Assembly (NCBI RefSeq): GCF_000416235.1
Contig: NZ_ATLO01000027.1
Location: 62,001-126,000, forward strand
Source of the DNA: Pseudomonas sp. CFII64
GTDB taxonomy: Bacteria; Pseudomonadota; Gammaproteobacteria; Pseudomonadales; Pseudomonadaceae
Length of the DNA stretch: 64,000 nt
Reading direction: 5' to 3'
Shown here one piece after another: positions 52,047-59,778 of this stretch. How positions within the stretch are numbered: the stretch's first letter is position 1; each line of letters starts with the position of its first letter. Below the pieces are notes generated by a model. The model saw only the letters and a list, made by a program, of their open reading frames with translations, searched no databases and was not told the DNA's origin. The position numbers and the translations under genes are program-made.

Positions 52047-52748
52047 TTACCTCGCCAGGGCTTTGTTGAACCGCTTGGCCAGCAGGGCACCGAGCCCCAT
52101 CAGCAGCAGCGAAATGGCCAGGTACACCACTGAGGCAACCAGAAAGGACTCGAAGGTTCGGAAGGTATAGTTCTCGACTTCTCGCGTTGCATACGTCAGC
52201 TCCATCACTCCGATAGCCATGGCCAGACTGGTGTTCTTGAACAAGAGCACCGTGTGGTTGATCAACGACGGCAAGGAGTTGCGCACGCCCTGGGGCAGGA
52301 TCACGTAGCGCATTGAACGCACATAGCCCATGCCCAGCGCTCGCGAAGCCTCGGTTTGCCCCGTCGGAATGGCCCGCAGGCCACTGCGGATGTCTTCACT
52401 GAAATAGGCCGCCTGACACAGGCCAAGGGCGATGATCGAGAACAGGTATTCAGTGTTGTAATTGGCCAGCCAGATCTGCGTCGAGGTGGACAGCAGTGTC
52501 GGGATACCGAAATACCACAGCATCAATTGCACCAGTGTCGGCACGTTGCGGTGGTAGGAAACATAGGCCGCAACGATGCGGTTCGCGTATTTGTTGCCGG
52601 TCAGGCGCACGGTCACCAGAACGAGTGCCAGGGCCATGGCCAGGCACCAGGCAAACAGCGCCAGTTGCAAGGTCATTTCGATGCCCTTGACGATCAGTTC
52701 GGCGTATTCACCTTGCAGGATCGGGGCTAAATCGAAGTCATGCTTCAT
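52047..52748 (-). CDS. Amino-acid ABC transporter permease (GltJ-type)
   Basis: 233-residue permease; AYVSYHRNVPTLVQLMLWYF and EAA loop TEASRALGMGYVRSMRYVIL. ATG 52748 with AGGGA upstream; the open frame to 52754 only adds a TTG codon. First gene of the importer operon, 120 bp downstream of the SDR gene, so it may belong to the same NAC-driven transcript or have a promoter of its own. Confidence 0.9.
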   Translation of the reverse strand: MKHDFDLAPILQGEYAELIVKGIEMTLQLALFAWCLAMALALVLVTVRLTGNKYANRIVAAYVSYHRNVPTLVQLMLWYFGIPTLLSTSTQIWLANYNTEYLFSIIALGLCQAAYFSEDIRSGLRAIPTGQTEASRALGMGYVRSMRYVILPQGVRNSLPSLINHTVLLFKNTSLAMAIGVMELTYATREVENYTFRTFESFLVASVVYLAISLLLMGLGALLAKRFNKALAR

Positions 52749-52868
52749 GGTCAATCCCTATCAGCATTGGGTAGGGGCAGAAAAAGTGCCAGGCATTGGC
52801 CTGGCCAAGGAGCGCATTGACGGATGAGTCCGTTCTGTTCGCAGTGCAGCGGTGCAGCGCTGGCAGGT

Positions 52869-53621
52869 TCAGCCCTGGTAATCCTGCGGGCGGGCGGTCG
52901 ACAGGCCACCGGGGACTTGCAGGGTCGGCGTGATTTCCATGTGACCGATATTGACGGCGACCGGGGCGGCAATGGCGAAGGCGATGGCATTGGCGATGTC
53001 CGCGGCCACCGGCAACTCGAAGCCCTCGACAAAGCGCTTGTAGGTTTCTTCGGAATCGCCATGGACATGGGCGAAGATGTCAGTGGCAACGCGGCCAGGG
53101 CAGATTTCGGTAACCCGTACGCGTTTGCCGAAGGCATCGATACGCAGTTGGCGAGAAAGCATGCTCACGGCGGCCTTGGTGGCGTGATAGGTCGAGTTAC
53201 CGCCAAAGTTATAGGCCGCAGCAATGGAGCTGATATTGATGATGTGGCCACTGTCGCGTTCGACCATGCCTGGCAATGCCAGACGCGCCAGATGCAGCAC
53301 GGCGCGCAGGTTGACATCGATCAGGAAATCGATGCCCTCGGCGTCTGCCGCAAGGATCGAACCCGGACGATCCACCCCGGCGTTGTTGACCAGAATATCG
53401 AAGCTGTATTGGCCGAACAGGGCGGTCAGTGCGGGCAGATCGGTAACGTCGATAGCATGGGCAATACAACCAGTGCGTGCGGCCAGATCAGCCAGTTTGT
53501 CGGCGCTGCGGGCAATGGCATGAACTTCGATACCTTCCTGACAAAGACGCTCGACCACGGCTGCGCCGATGCCGGAAGAAGCGCCAGTGACCAGTGCGGT
53601 TTTGTAATCGGAAAATGGCAT
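52869..53621 (-). CDS. SDR-family oxidoreductase (YdfG-like)
   Basis: 250-residue short-chain dehydrogenase of the serine/3-hydroxy acid dehydrogenase branch. TGASSGIGAAVVERLCQEGI for cofactor, NNAGVDRPGS, the catalytic Ser in NISSIAAAYNFGG and YHATKAAV (YxxxK), then EICPGRVATDIFAH. ATG 53621 has AGGGG upstream. Substrate unknown. It stands between a NAC-type promoter (53702-53764) and the amino-acid importer genes, so it probably works in the same nitrogen module. Confidence 0.85.
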   Translation of the reverse strand: MPFSDYKTALVTGASSGIGAAVVERLCQEGIEVHAIARSADKLADLAARTGCIAHAIDVTDLPALTALFGQYSFDILVNNAGVDRPGSILAADAEGIDFLIDVNLRAVLHLARLALPGMVERDSGHIINISSIAAAYNFGGNSTYHATKAAVSMLSRQLRIDAFGKRVRVTEICPGRVATDIFAHVHGDSEETYKRFVEGFELPVAADIANAIAFAIAAPVAVNIGHMEITPTLQVPGGLSTARPQDYQG

Positions 53622-53701
53622 TGCGGTTACCCCTGAATCCATGGGTTCACACGCCTGGCATGTGAACGATCAATACGGTTGTGTGTAGCTCATGTACCGA
53701 C

Positions 53702-53764
53702 TCTATCCAGCGTAAACCCTGGCGACCAAGACGGAATGGCTGTGTGGCTATAAGGCTCTCTTAT
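53702..53764 (-). promoter_or_regulatory. NAC-type site and sigma70-like promoter upstream of the SDR/importer operon
   Basis: ATAAGGCTCTCTTAT (53750-53764) fits ATA-N9-TAT, the NAC consensus. Read on the minus strand, a possible -35 TTGGTC (53729-53724), 16 bp and -10 GATAGA (53707-53702) follow. The predicted start (about 53695) would put the site centre at about -62, close to where NAC activates in enteric bacteria. The flanking about 40 bp are nearly repeated at 58528-58570. Confidence 0.7.
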
Positions 53765-53787
53765 GACGTTGGCCCAGAGCGGCCGGC

Positions 53788-54555
53788 TCAGGCCATCAGC
53801 TGTGAGACGGGCACGATCTGGCCCCCGGCAGTTTCGATTTCGCGACGCACGGTGTGAGCCAGCTCAACCGCGCCCGGTGTGTCGCCGTGGAGCAATATCG
53901 AACAGGCGTTGACCTTGATCACCTTGCCGTTGATGCTCGTTACGGTGCTGTCTTCAAGTAACTGACGAACCCGCTGCAATACGGTGGTTGAGTCCTTGAT
54001 CACCGAGTTGGCGATTTTGCGTGGCACCAGCAGGCAATCGTCGTCGTACGCGCGGTCGGCCAGAAACGTGGTGGCGACTCGCAAATTGCACAGGGCGGCA
54101 GCGCTTTCGATGGCCCTGCTGCTTGAGGAACTGATGATGAGTGTCGGATCAAAGGCGGCCACGGTCCGAATCAGCGGCGTTGCCAGCTCGATATCAGCGG
54201 CGGCCATGTTGCCCAGGGCGCCATGGAAGCTCATGTGCGTCATGCGATGCCCGGCGGCTTTGGCAATAGCCGCCAGAGCCCCCAACTGATACGTCACATA
54301 CGTACATAGCTCGGTGATGTCGATATTCATCTGACGTCGGCCGAAGCCCTGCAGGTCGGGGAAACCTACATGGGCGCCCAGATCGATGCCTTTGGCTTTG
54401 GCCATGCGTGCAGTGTTATTCATGATCAATGGGTCGCCGGCATGAAAACCGCACGCGACGTTGGCCGAGGAAATGATCTCCATCAGCGCTTCATCCTCGC
54501 CCATGCGCCAGGCACCGAAACCTTCACCCAGGTCCGCATTCAGATCGATCTTCAT
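53788..54555 (-). CDS. pxpA: 5-oxoprolinase subunit A (LamB/YcsF family)
   Basis: 255-residue PxpA: with PxpB and PxpC it forms the ATP-dependent 5-oxoprolinase (pyroglutamate to glutamate) or acts on related lactams. Family start MKIDLNADLGEGFGAW, then SSANVACGFHAGDP, and HVGFPDLQGFGRRQM and VKVNACSILLHGDTPGAVEL match LamB/YcsF. The start overlaps the preceding gene by 4 bp. It is the last gene of an operon whose first genes are a biotin carboxylase and its carrier, an uncommon partner for 5-oxoprolinase. Confidence 0.93.
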   Translation of the reverse strand: MKIDLNADLGEGFGAWRMGEDEALMEIISSANVACGFHAGDPLIMNNTARMAKAKGIDLGAHVGFPDLQGFGRRQMNIDITELCTYVTYQLGALAAIAKAAGHRMTHMSFHGALGNMAAADIELATPLIRTVAAFDPTLIISSSSSRAIESAAALCNLRVATTFLADRAYDDDCLLVPRKIANSVIKDSTTVLQRVRQLLEDSTVTSINGKVIKVNACSILLHGDTPGAVELAHTVRREIETAGGQIVPVSQLMA

Positions 54556-54983
54556 GGCAGCATTGCTCCGGCTTCAACAGGACAAAGGCTGATCAGCGTC
54601 TGGCCATAACCCACGGCGGTGCCGCTGGATACGAGCTGGCTGCAGACCTTTCCGGCGTGCTGGCTGCGTACGGGAAGCAGCAGCGAGCCAATTGCCAGGA
54701 GGGCCACCAACTGCCCAACCACCACGTCGCTGGCCATGGGCGCGAGCACTAAATTGTCGTCCGGGTGTGCATCCAGAAACCGTCCCAACGACGGGGCCTT
54801 GATGTCGAGCAGGGTTGCGCAAGGCCTGGCTTCCGGGGTTGTCGGGTCGGGAGCTGCCGAAGGAGGGGCGTGGGCGCTGCCGAGCTTGAGCGTCAGCTTG
54901 AATCCCGGCTTCTCGATCTCAGCACCGCACAGGCCTGCCTGTTTCAGGTCCGCCGACAACTGGCGAATTTCTTCAATATTCAT
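54552..54983 (-). CDS. Biotin carrier-like protein lacking the biotinyl lysine
   Basis: 143 residues from ATG 54983 (the frame extends to 54998). The N-terminal helix region (MNIEEIRQLSADLKQAGL, then EKPGFKLTLKLG) and the C-terminal domain (about 60-135) align with biotin carboxyl carrier proteins. The carrier's AMKM motif is replaced: where the lysine should be, the sequence is ALLAIGSLLLPVRSQHAGKV, with Ser100 in that place. So it cannot be biotinylated in the normal way. It may have become a structural or adaptor subunit between the biotin carboxylase and the Pxp proteins. It lies between pxpC and pxpA with tight spacing. Confidence 0.75.
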   Translation of the reverse strand: MNIEEIRQLSADLKQAGLCGAEIEKPGFKLTLKLGSAHAPPSAAPDPTTPEARPCATLLDIKAPSLGRFLDAHPDDNLVLAPMASDVVVGQLVALLAIGSLLLPVRSQHAGKVCSQLVSSGTAVGYGQTLISLCPVEAGAMLP

Positions 54984-54994
54984 TGTCATCATCC

Positions 54995-55966
54995 TCAACG
55001 CCGGGCCAGGCCATGCAGGGCCACAAGACGCCGTGTTTCGGCGAGATAGCGCTGGTTGTGTTCAAGGGCGTCCAGCGCCTGGTCATAACTGCATTCGATA
55101 AAGCGCACCCGGCTGCCAATGGCGGCCTGACCCAGGCGCCACAGGTCGGCCTCGATCACGGTGCCGAATTTCGGGTAGCCGCCGCTGGGTTGAGCATCAC
55201 GCATCTGGATAATGGGCTGGCCGCCATGGGGCACTTGAATGACGCCAGGCACGATGCCGTGGGAGCGAACCTCCACGGCGCGCTCAGGCAGGATCGGTGT
55301 GCCGGCGAGGCGATAGCCGTAGCGATTGCTCTGGGAGGTGATTTTCCAGTCTCCGGCCCAGAACGACGCACGGGAGTCGGCGGTAAAACCCAGATACTCG
55401 GCGGCAGGCAATACGCGAATGGCGGGGATGTCATGCACGGCCAGAGGCAGTGCCCGAGCGGCACCCAGCACGCCGAAATCCGTCGCCCCGGCGAGCAATC
55501 CCGGCTTGCCGGCGCCCAGTTGATCACCTTGCTGCAAGGCGCGCCCCTGGAAACCGCCAAACTCACCGCGCAGCTGGGTGCTGCGTGAACCGAGCACCCG
55601 TGGCACGTCGACCCCGCCTGCCAGGCACAGATAGGCTCGGCAGCCCGAAGCAGGGCGGTCGATGGTCAGGGTCTGGCCTTTGTGACCTTGCATGACCCAG
55701 TTCGGCGGCAATGCGCTGCCGTCCAGATTCGATGCGCAGGCTGCGCCAGTCACCGCAAAGGCACAGTCCGCCAGCAGGCGTACCTGGAAGGGAAATACCG
55801 GAATTTCGATAGCTGCTGCATCATCGTCATTGCCCAGCAAAATATTGCCGGTCACGACGGCCAGCGCGTCCATTGCACCTGAAGTGCCCACCCCATAACC
55901 CAGGCTGCCGATTCGGCCCAGATCCTGAACCGTGGCCAGGGCCGTGGCGGATAGAATCTCGATCAT
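54995..55966 (-). CDS. pxpC: 5-oxoprolinase subunit C / biotin-dependent carboxyltransferase-like (AHS2)
   Basis: 323-residue AHS2/KipA-type protein. Landmarks: [59 protein letters not shown] and GGYPKFGTVIEADLWRLGQ. Overlaps pxpB by 4 bp. In the Pxp complex it forms the active half together with PxpB; in urea carboxylase the homologous domain is part of a biotin-dependent enzyme. The gene order with biotin carboxylase leaves both roles open. Confidence 0.92.
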   Translation of the reverse strand: MIEILSATALATVQDLGRIGSLGYGVGTSGAMDALAVVTGNILLGNDDDAAAIEIPVFPFQVRLLADCAFAVTGAACASNLDGSALPPNWVMQGHKGQTLTIDRPASGCRAYLCLAGGVDVPRVLGSRSTQLRGEFGGFQGRALQQGDQLGAGKPGLLAGATDFGVLGAARALPLAVHDIPAIRVLPAAEYLGFTADSRASFWAGDWKITSQSNRYGYRLAGTPILPERAVEVRSHGIVPGVIQVPHGGQPIIQMRDAQPSGGYPKFGTVIEADLWRLGQAAIGSRVRFIECSYDQALDALEHNQRYLAETRRLVALHGLARR

Positions 55967-56634
55967 CGAATGATCCTCTCGATGCGAAAGCGCAGCAGAT
56001 CACCCGGCTGCAAGAGCGCCGGAGGGGATTGTTCCGGGTCGAAGAAGACCATTTCGGTACGGCCGATGGTGTTCCAGCCGCTGGGACCGGCGGACGCCGA
56101 AACCCCGGTCTGCACGCCGCCGATAGACACTGAACCGGCGCCGATGCTGATCACCGGAACCTGGCGCCTCGGGGTCGCGATACGCGGATCCATGCCTCCC
56201 AGATAGCAGTAACCCGGATGGCTGCCTAAGGCGTACACCGGATAAAGCGGCTCACTGTGCAGGTGAGCAATGGTCTCGATATCCAGCCCGGTGTGGGCAA
56301 TCACGTCATTGATGTGTGGCCCGTGCTCACCGCCGTAAGTCACCGGCAATTCGATGATGCGGCCCTCCAGTGGCAAGGGCTCGCAAGCTTCCCAGGTTTC
56401 CAGCAGGCGTTGGGTCAGGGCGCCGAGTTCCCTCGGTGCGCGGGTGAACGTCAACATCAGGTTATTCATGCCCGGCACAGATTCGCGAATTTCCGGCCAT
56501 TGCGCGGTCACCCGGGCCATCGCCCAGAGGCGCTGTTGCGGGGCCAGGTCCAGGCTGCCTGGCGCCTCAAAAAGCAGGGCCGTGGTGCCCAACAGGCTGA
56601 TGGTCGGACTCGGGTCCGCAGGGGTGATGCTCAT
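55963..56634 (-). CDS. pxpB: 5-oxoprolinase subunit B (AHS1/KipI)
   Basis: 223-residue AHS1-family protein: [77 protein letters not shown] and [23 protein letters not shown] 56634 overlaps the biotin carboxylase stop. The frame upstream (to 56694) lies inside that gene and is not used. Confidence 0.92.
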   Translation of the reverse strand: MSITPADPSPTISLLGTTALLFEAPGSLDLAPQQRLWAMARVTAQWPEIRESVPGMNNLMLTFTRAPRELGALTQRLLETWEACEPLPLEGRIIELPVTYGGEHGPHINDVIAHTGLDIETIAHLHSEPLYPVYALGSHPGYCYLGGMDPRIATPRRQVPVISIGAGSVSIGGVQTGVSASAGPSGWNTIGRTEMVFFDPEQSPPALLQPGDLLRFRIERIIR

Positions 56635-57983
56635 TGGGTGCTCCGTTGCTGCAGCCAGTGCTCCAGATGGTGAATGTCGACGCCACCGCGGCAAAAATCC
56701 GGGTCTTGCAGAATCTCGCGGTGCAGGGCGATGTTGGTGGAAATACCCTCCACGTAGAGTTCACTCAACGCCAGGCGCATACGTGCCATGGCTTCCTCAC
56801 GAGTGGCGCCGTGGCTGATGACCTTGGCGATCATTGAGTCGTAATAAGGCGGCACCCGGTAGCCGGTGGTGACATGGGAATCGACCCGCACACCAAATCC
56901 GCCCGGCACTTCCCAGCGGGTGATCTGGCCCGGAGTCGGCATGAATGTCAGCGAGTCCTCGGCATTGATCCGGCATTCCAGGGAATGACCGTTGGCGACG
57001 ATGTCGCTCTGGCGCAGCTCGAGACGTTCGCCTCGGGCCATGCGCAGCTGCTGTTGAACGATGTCGATGCCGGTTGTCATCTCGGTCACGGGGTGCTCGA
57101 CCTGCAGACGGGTGTTCATTTCAATGAAGAAGAACTGACCGTCTTCAAAGAGGAACTCGAAGGTGCCGACGCCCCGGTAGGCGATCTGCTGGCAAGCCTT
57201 GACGCAACGCGCTCCGACATGGGCGATCAGTTGCGGATCGATCCCGGGCGCGGGCGCCTCTTCCAGCACTTTCTGATGGCGGCGCTGCAACGAGCAATCG
57301 CGACTGCCCAGCCACACGGCGTTGCCGAACGCGTCGCACAGGACCTGAATTTCCACGTGTCGCGGGTGACCCAGGAATTTCTCGATATAGAGCTCCGGGT
57401 TGCCGAACGCCAGACGGGCCTCTTCACGGGTCAGGGCGATCGCGGCCAACAGGTCTGCTTCGCGCTGGACCACGCGCATACCGCGACCGCCGCCACCGCC
57501 CGCCGCCTTGACGATTACCGGGTAACCGATTTCCTGCGCCACCGCCAGGATGGCTTGCGGATCGCTGGACATGCTGGAATCAGGGCCGGGAACGCAAGGT
57601 ACGCCGGCTTCGCGCATGGCGCGTTTGGCGGCGACTTTGTCACCCATGGTGCGAATACAGGCGGCGCTGGGGCCAATGAACGTCAGGCCGGCATTCTCTA
57701 TACGTTCGGCAAAGTCAGCACTTTCGGAAAGGAAACCGTAACCGGGATGGATCGCCTGGGCGCCGCTTATTTCTGCAGCGAAGAGCAGCGCGGTCTGGTT
57801 CAAGTAGCTTTGAGTGGGGGCGGCGGGTCCGATGCAAATCGCCTCATCGGCTTGTAAAACGTACTGCGCGTGACGATCGGCTTCGGAATAAACCACTACG
57901 GTTTTCAAGCCCAGGCCACGGCAGGCACGCTGGATACGCAAGGCAATTTCGCCACGGTTGGCGATCAGCACTTTTTCGAACAT
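56631..57983 (-). CDS. Biotin carboxylase (AccC-like, second copy type)
   Basis: 450-residue biotin carboxylase: N-domain [23 protein letters not shown]-grasp Gly loop [35 protein letters not shown] (bicarbonate/biotin site) and [14 protein letters not shown] [19 protein letters not shown]. It carboxylates the biotin of the carrier encoded just upstream. Within an operon with pxpBCA it is probably not the housekeeping acetyl-CoA carboxylase, but drives a lactam- or urea-type carboxylation. Confidence 0.93.
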   Translation of the reverse strand: MFEKVLIANRGEIALRIQRACRGLGLKTVVVYSEADRHAQYVLQADEAICIGPAAPTQSYLNQTALLFAAEISGAQAIHPGYGFLSESADFAERIENAGLTFIGPSAACIRTMGDKVAAKRAMREAGVPCVPGPDSSMSSDPQAILAVAQEIGYPVIVKAAGGGGGRGMRVVQREADLLAAIALTREEARLAFGNPELYIEKFLGHPRHVEIQVLCDAFGNAVWLGSRDCSLQRRHQKVLEEAPAPGIDPQLIAHVGARCVKACQQIAYRGVGTFEFLFEDGQFFFIEMNTRLQVEHPVTEMTTGIDIVQQQLRMARGERLELRQSDIVANGHSLECRINAEDSLTFMPTPGQITRWEVPGGFGVRVDSHVTTGYRVPPYYDSMIAKVISHGATREEAMARMRLALSELYVEGISTNIALHREILQDPDFCRGGVDIHHLEHWLQQRSTQ

Positions 57984-58013
57984 TTGGATGCACCTAAAGA
58001 GTTCGGGTCGTGA

Positions 58014-58460
58014 TCAACCGAGACGGAACAAAGGTTGGCCTGCTTCGACCTCAATGCCCCCGGTGGCCAGAATCGCTTCCACGACACCTGAATGCGGGGC
58101 CTTGAGCGGGTGGAACATTTTCATCGCTTCGATAATTGCCAGTGTCTGACCGGCCTCAACGTTATCGCCTACTGTGACAAAGGGTGCTTCTCCCGCCGCA
58201 GGCGTCAGATGCAGGACACCGTAGAGGCTGGCCTTGACCGCGTTGTCAGCGGTTGGAGGCATGACCGGTTTGGCGGCGGGGGTTGGTGCGTGGGTTGCCA
58301 GGCCTGGCTGCGCATTGGCGGGCAGCGATGGCGCTCGCGCCACAGCAGTGGCGCCCTCTTTGAACAGACGTATCGTGCTGTCGCCTTCTGTCAGGCTCAG
58401 TTCGATCAGGTCGGACTCAGCCAGCAAATCGATCAGTGCCTTGATGCGTTCTTGGTCCAT
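58014..58460 (-). CDS. Biotin carboxyl carrier protein (AccB-like)
   Basis: 148-residue BCCP with helical N-terminus (MDQERIKALIDLLAESDLI), an Ala/Pro-rich linker and a C-terminal biotinyl domain whose attachment site EAMKMFHPLKAPHSGVV has the lysine at about residue 114. First gene of the carboxylase/Pxp operon, 30 bp before the carboxylase. Its ribosome site is AAGGTGAAGCAAGGGT. The upstream gap holds a NAC-type promoter. Confidence 0.92.
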   Translation of the reverse strand: MDQERIKALIDLLAESDLIELSLTEGDSTIRLFKEGATAVARAPSLPANAQPGLATHAPTPAAKPVMPPTADNAVKASLYGVLHLTPAAGEAPFVTVGDNVEAGQTLAIIEAMKMFHPLKAPHSGVVEAILATGGIEVEAGQPLFRLG

Positions 58461-58504
58461 ACCCTTGCTTCACCTTTGCCGCGTGTCGTATTGAATGGAG
58501 TTCA

Positions 58505-58568
58505 ATCTAACGAGGGCCGTTCGGGACCGCCAAGACGGTTTGGCTGTGGGGTGATAAGGCTCGCTTAT
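58505..58568 (-). promoter_or_regulatory. NAC-type site and sigma70-like promoter of the carboxylase/pxp operon
   Basis: ATAAGGCTCGCTTAT (58554-58568) fits ATA-N9-TAT and overlaps the nac stop codon. Reading minus strand: -35 TTGGCG (58533-58528), 17 bp, -10 TTAGAT (58510-58505), so a start near 58498 and site centre at about -63. This is a near copy of the element at 53702-53764. Confidence 0.72.
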
Positions 58569-59479
58569 GACGCAGAAGCGGTCTGATTGCGCATCTCTGC
58601 GATCAGCTCCAGAAGAATGGCCTTGACCGCCTGGGCCGGGACCGACAAAGGCAAATGGCCGGACAGGCACAGGGCCAGAGGTGCTTGTATGCCGGGTTCG
58701 ACAATGTGCAGCATGCGCGCACCCGTGGCGGCCATCAGCACTCTGGCTGCTGATTCGGGGAGGATGGTTGAACCGAAGCGCTCGGCGACGGCTGCGGTAA
58801 GGGTCGCCGATGATTCCACCTCGGCCACCACATTGGCGCTCAGACCGATGCTGACGAAAGCTTCGTCCACCAGCTTGCGCATGATGTTGTAAGGCCGAGG
58901 CAGGAGCATTGCCATGGGCGCCAGCTCGGCCAGGGATATTTCATCCCGCTCGCTCAGGTGGGCTTCGGCGCTGACCAGATACAGGTTTTCCCGCAGCAGC
59001 GGTACAAAACTCAGGCCATGGACTTCACGCCCGCCGTACAGAACCGCCATGTCCATGCGCCCGTTCATGATCAGTTCGCTGAGGGTGGTGCCGAAATTCT
59101 CGTTGAGGTAAAGCAGAATCCCCGGGTAGCGCTCGCGAACCCGACGCAAGAGCGGCAGCGACAAGGTCGAGGCTGCGGTGCCCGGTGCCAGGCCCACCGA
59201 TACTTGACCGGACAGCGCATGGCCGGTGTCGTTGACGTCGCTGATGGCCTGTTCGCACTGACGCAATATGTGTTGGGCATGGCCGTAGAGCACCTTGCCC
59301 GCTTCGGTGGGCGTCACGCCGCGCTTGGTACGAATCAACAATTGCTGATGCAGTTCGGCTTCCAGCGTCGCCAACTGTTGGCTAAGGGCCGGCTGGGCAA
59401 TATGCAAGACATCGGCGGCCTGCGTCAGGCTGCCGATATCGACGATTTTTACGAAGTACTTCAGGCGGCGAAGGTTCAA
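58565..59479 (-). CDS. nac: Nitrogen assimilation control-type LysR regulator (NAC)
   Basis: 304-residue LysR protein from TTG 59479 (GAG upstream). The N-terminus NLRRLKYFVKIVDIGSLTQA, then ADVLHIAQPALSQQLATLEA and LLIRTKRGVTPTEAGKVLYG match enteric NAC almost throughout, and LAPGTAASTLSLPLLRRVRE and ESSATLTAAVAERFGSTILP continue the likeness in the effector domain. NAC couples low nitrogen (NtrC) to sigma70 promoters by binding ATA-N9-TAT. Its gene has a sigma54-type promoter and its own NAC site upstream; further NAC sites occur at neighbouring operons. The open frame continues to 59680 but with no ATG fitting the family start. Confidence 0.88.
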   Translation of the reverse strand: MNLRRLKYFVKIVDIGSLTQAADVLHIAQPALSQQLATLEAELHQQLLIRTKRGVTPTEAGKVLYGHAQHILRQCEQAISDVNDTGHALSGQVSVGLAPGTAASTLSLPLLRRVRERYPGILLYLNENFGTTLSELIMNGRMDMAVLYGGREVHGLSFVPLLRENLYLVSAEAHLSERDEISLAELAPMAMLLPRPYNIMRKLVDEAFVSIGLSANVVAEVESSATLTAAVAERFGSTILPESAARVLMAATGARMLHIVEPGIQAPLALCLSGHLPLSVPAQAVKAILLELIAEMRNQTASAS

Positions 59480-59519
59480 AAGACAGGACTCATGGATGAA
59501 ATGGCATCCAGACGGGTTT

Positions 59520-59535
59520 AGCAAAAGGCAGGCCA
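59520..59535 (-). promoter_or_regulatory. Sigma54-type -24/-12 promoter of nac
   Basis: On the minus strand TGGCCTGCCTTTTGCT (59535-59520) matches TGGCAC-N5-TTGCW, with the GG and GC pairs exactly 12 bp apart. Transcription would start at about 59509, 30 bp before the nac TTG codon. This agrees with nac being NtrC/RpoN dependent in enteric bacteria. Confidence 0.68.
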
Positions 59536-59572
59536 TGCAGCGCAATCGGTTTGAACGCTCAGCGATTGAGCT

Positions 59573-59587
59573 ATAAGCCTTTGTTAT
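59573..59587. promoter_or_regulatory. NAC-type site upstream of nac
   Basis: ATAAGCCTTTGTTAT fits ATA-N9-TAT. It lies about 70 bp upstream of the predicted nac start and between the sigma54 promoter and an NtrC-like half site GGTGC (59653-59657; another GGTGC at 59595-59599). Probably negative self-control. Confidence 0.55.
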
Positions 59588-59678
59588 GACCAAAGGTGCC
59601 GTTGCGGGTTTTGCTTTGAGGCGGCGCAGTGAATCCTGATGCGTTCCATTTTGGTGCGTCGGTGTTCTGCAGGCTGTC

Positions 59679-59693
59679 ATAAGGACTTCCTAT
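59679..59693. promoter_or_regulatory. NAC-type site upstream of the aminotransferase gene
   Basis: ATAAGGACTTCCTAT fits ATA-N9-TAT. A plus-strand start about 63 bp downstream of its centre would be near 59750, just in front of the TTG start at 59779. The -35/-10 boxes are less clear than at the other two sites. Confidence 0.5.
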
Positions 59694-59778
59694 TAGCCCA
59701 GAACGAAACTGTCTTATCTGCATGAGGATAGCGACTCGTAACGTAGTGCCTCGAATGTCACCTCCGAGGATTACGACC

